A stretch of DNA of 8,179 nt from assembly GCA_024642645.1 (NCBI GenBank), contig JAHEAS010000128.1, forward strand, positions 1 to 8,179, read 5' to 3'. The position numbers and the translations under genes were made by a program. Under the pieces are notes generated by a model. It made no database searches, was not told the origin of the DNA, and was given only the letters and a program-made list of their open reading frames with translations. Below are positions 7,094 through 8,179 of the stretch, piece after piece (the first letter of the stretch is position 1; each line of letters begins with the position of its first letter). Source of the stretch: Saprospirales bacterium (GTDB lineage: Bacteria > Bacteroidota > Bacteroidia > Chitinophagales > Saprospiraceae).

Positions 7094-8065
7094 ATGAAAC
7101 GAAAATACCTGTTTTTGCTGGCCATTTTGGGGTTTCTCCCAAAGTTACTTTGGGCATCGGAGCCAGAACAGGTACTCACCGGGGTTTACCTGATGAACCT
7201 CTACGACTTGAACTTGGACGAGAATAGTTTTTATGCGGATTTCTATGTCTGGTTCAAATGGAAGGGAGAAATTGACCCCACAGGCATTGAGTTCGTGAAC
7301 ATGGTGGAGAAGTGGGGCATGACCCAAGAACCTTTTGAGGACACCATCATCCTGCTTGACGGTGGCTGGAAATACCAAGGGTTCCGAGTAGAGGGCAGGT
7401 TTTTTCATCCGTTTGAATTGCAACGTTTCCCGTTGGACCGACATCCGCTCGAATTGCACATGGAGCACCCGGACTACCCTGCAAGCGAGCTTGTTTTTGT
7501 AAAAGACACCACCTCATCGCCTATTTACTACCGACCGGAATTGGCATTGGCTGGGTGGGAACTGCTGGGCGCCGAACTTTTGACAAAAACGCACAATTAT
7601 GAAACCGACTTCGGCAACCCTGACAATCCCGCCATCAATTTTTCCGACTTCGTCTTTCGTTTTAGCATCACCCGGCCGGTAAGTTATTTTGTGCTGAAAT
7701 TATTGTTACCACTCACCATCGTCATCTTCGCAGCGTTGGGCGCACTGCTTTTCTTCCCAAGTTATGTGGATGCTCGAATCAGTTTGCCAGTAGGAAGCCT
7801 GCTAACTGCCGTTTTCCTCCAGCAGAGTTATGCTGACGCCCTGCCGGACGTGGGCTATATGGTTTTGATGGACAAAATTTACCTGCTCGCTTATGGATTG
7901 ATTGCTGCAGTGATGTTCCAGCTCATCCTCACGGGCAATAAACTTCAACGGTTCAAGAAGAAGGAACTGGACCTGCATCGCCTGAAAATTAGAGAACGGA
8001 AAATGGCGGCTTTTTTCCTTGCTGTTTATTTTATTGGAACGCTTTTGCTTGTTTTCTTTGATTAA
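7094..8065 (+). CDS. Pentameric ligand-gated ion channel homologue (GLIC/ELIC and Cys-loop receptor superfamily)
   Basis: A 323-residue inner-membrane channel subunit, about the length of GLIC and ELIC. Seen: signal peptide (1-21, LLWAS); beta-rich extracellular domain (about 25-192) with FYADFYVWFKWKG (46-58) and the Cys-loop equivalent HPFELQRFPLDRHPLEL (105-121); then four membrane helices, M1 about 196-222, M2 about 227-247, M3 about 255-279, M4 about 303-322, with a short basic M3-M4 loop as in prokaryotic members. From Arg194 to the M2 start it aligns without gaps to my recollection of glycine receptor alpha-1 (shared R, Y, M1 Pro206, then AR at -1'/0', Leu237 at 9', Leu-Pro at 22'-23', then Y and D in M3). 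There are no cysteines at all. Start: ATG 7094 with a typical signal peptide and A-rich context; a GTG at 7049 would add 15 residues ahead of it. Ligand and ion selectivity are unknown. Confidence 0.88.
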   Translation: MKRKYLFLLAILGFLPKLLWASEPEQVLTGVYLMNLYDLNLDENSFYADFYVWFKWKGEIDPTGIEFVNMVEKWGMTQEPFEDTIILLDGGWKYQGFRVEGRFFHPFELQRFPLDRHPLELHMEHPDYPASELVFVKDTTSSPIYYRPELALAGWELLGAELLTKTHNYETDFGNPDNPAINFSDFVFRFSITRPVSYFVLKLLLPLTIVIFAALGALLFFPSYVDARISLPVGSLLTAVFLQQSYADALPDVGYMVLMDKIYLLAYGLIAAVMFQLILTGNKLQRFKKKELDLHRLKIRERKMAAFFLAVYFIGTLLLVFFD

Positions 8066-8113
8066 TGTCCCCGTTTCAAAATGAATTATTTTATGATTTC
8101 AGCTTATCAAAAA

Positions 8114-8179
8114 ATGAAAAAACACTCGTCGCTCCTCGTTTTTGGTTTTATCTCAATTGCTCTCCTTCTTGGCAGCTGC
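8114..8179 (+). CDS. Lipoprotein, N-terminal signal peptide only (partial)
   Basis: The last 22 codons of the window encode a lipoprotein signal peptide: MKK, a hydrophobic core, then lipobox LLGSC with the acylated Cys as the last codon. The mature protein lies outside the window, so no function can be given. ATG 8114 is preferred because it gives a standard signal peptide. An in-frame ATG at 8081 would add eleven residues (MNYFMISAYQK). The gap to the ion-channel stop codon is 48 bases with no evident terminator, so co-transcription is likely. Confidence 0.75.
   Translation, partial: MKKHSSLLVFGFISIALLLGSC

Overview
The window is bacterial and almost certainly from the phylum Bacteroidota. 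Three genes on the minus strand are recognisable as gldA, gldF and gldG of the gliding-motility ABC transporter. A plus-strand exported protease ends in a type IX secretion (T9SS) type A sorting domain, and a consensus Bacteroidota promoter (TTTG, 19 bases, TAnnTTTG) stands upstream of gldA. A Saprospiria- or Chitinophagia-like origin is only a guess from the style of the intergenic repeats. No RNA gene, CRISPR array, transposase gene or phage gene was seen.

Minus strand, read from about 3750 down to 1: a promoter, a leader of about 230 bases bounded by a long perfect inverted repeat, then gldA (ATPase), a secreted protein of unknown function, gldF (permease), a small outer-membrane beta-barrel protein, and gldG (start only; it runs off the window at base 1). 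The genes lie 0-66 bases apart, or overlap, and look like one operon. Two non-gld genes are wedged between the three transporter genes, and they are visibly richer in A+T than the gld genes.

Plus strand, read from about 4011 to the right: a 1002-residue bacillopeptidase F-like subtilase with accessory domains and a T9SS tail, then a 323-residue member of the pentameric ligand-gated ion channel superfamily (relative of GLIC, ELIC and animal glycine/GABA receptors), then the first 22 codons of a lipoprotein. Gaps of 74 and 48 bases with no visible terminator suggest co-transcription.

The two blocks diverge from a 532-base intergenic region (3479-4010). Its most striking content is the inverted repeat 3481-3508 / 3686-3713. 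One arm ends two bases before the gldA GTG start codon. The other begins about where transcription from the predicted promoter would start, so the gldA mRNA could fold its 5' end onto its own translation start region. The best candidates for follow-up are the ion channel, with its anion-receptor-like pore motif, and this gldA leader.
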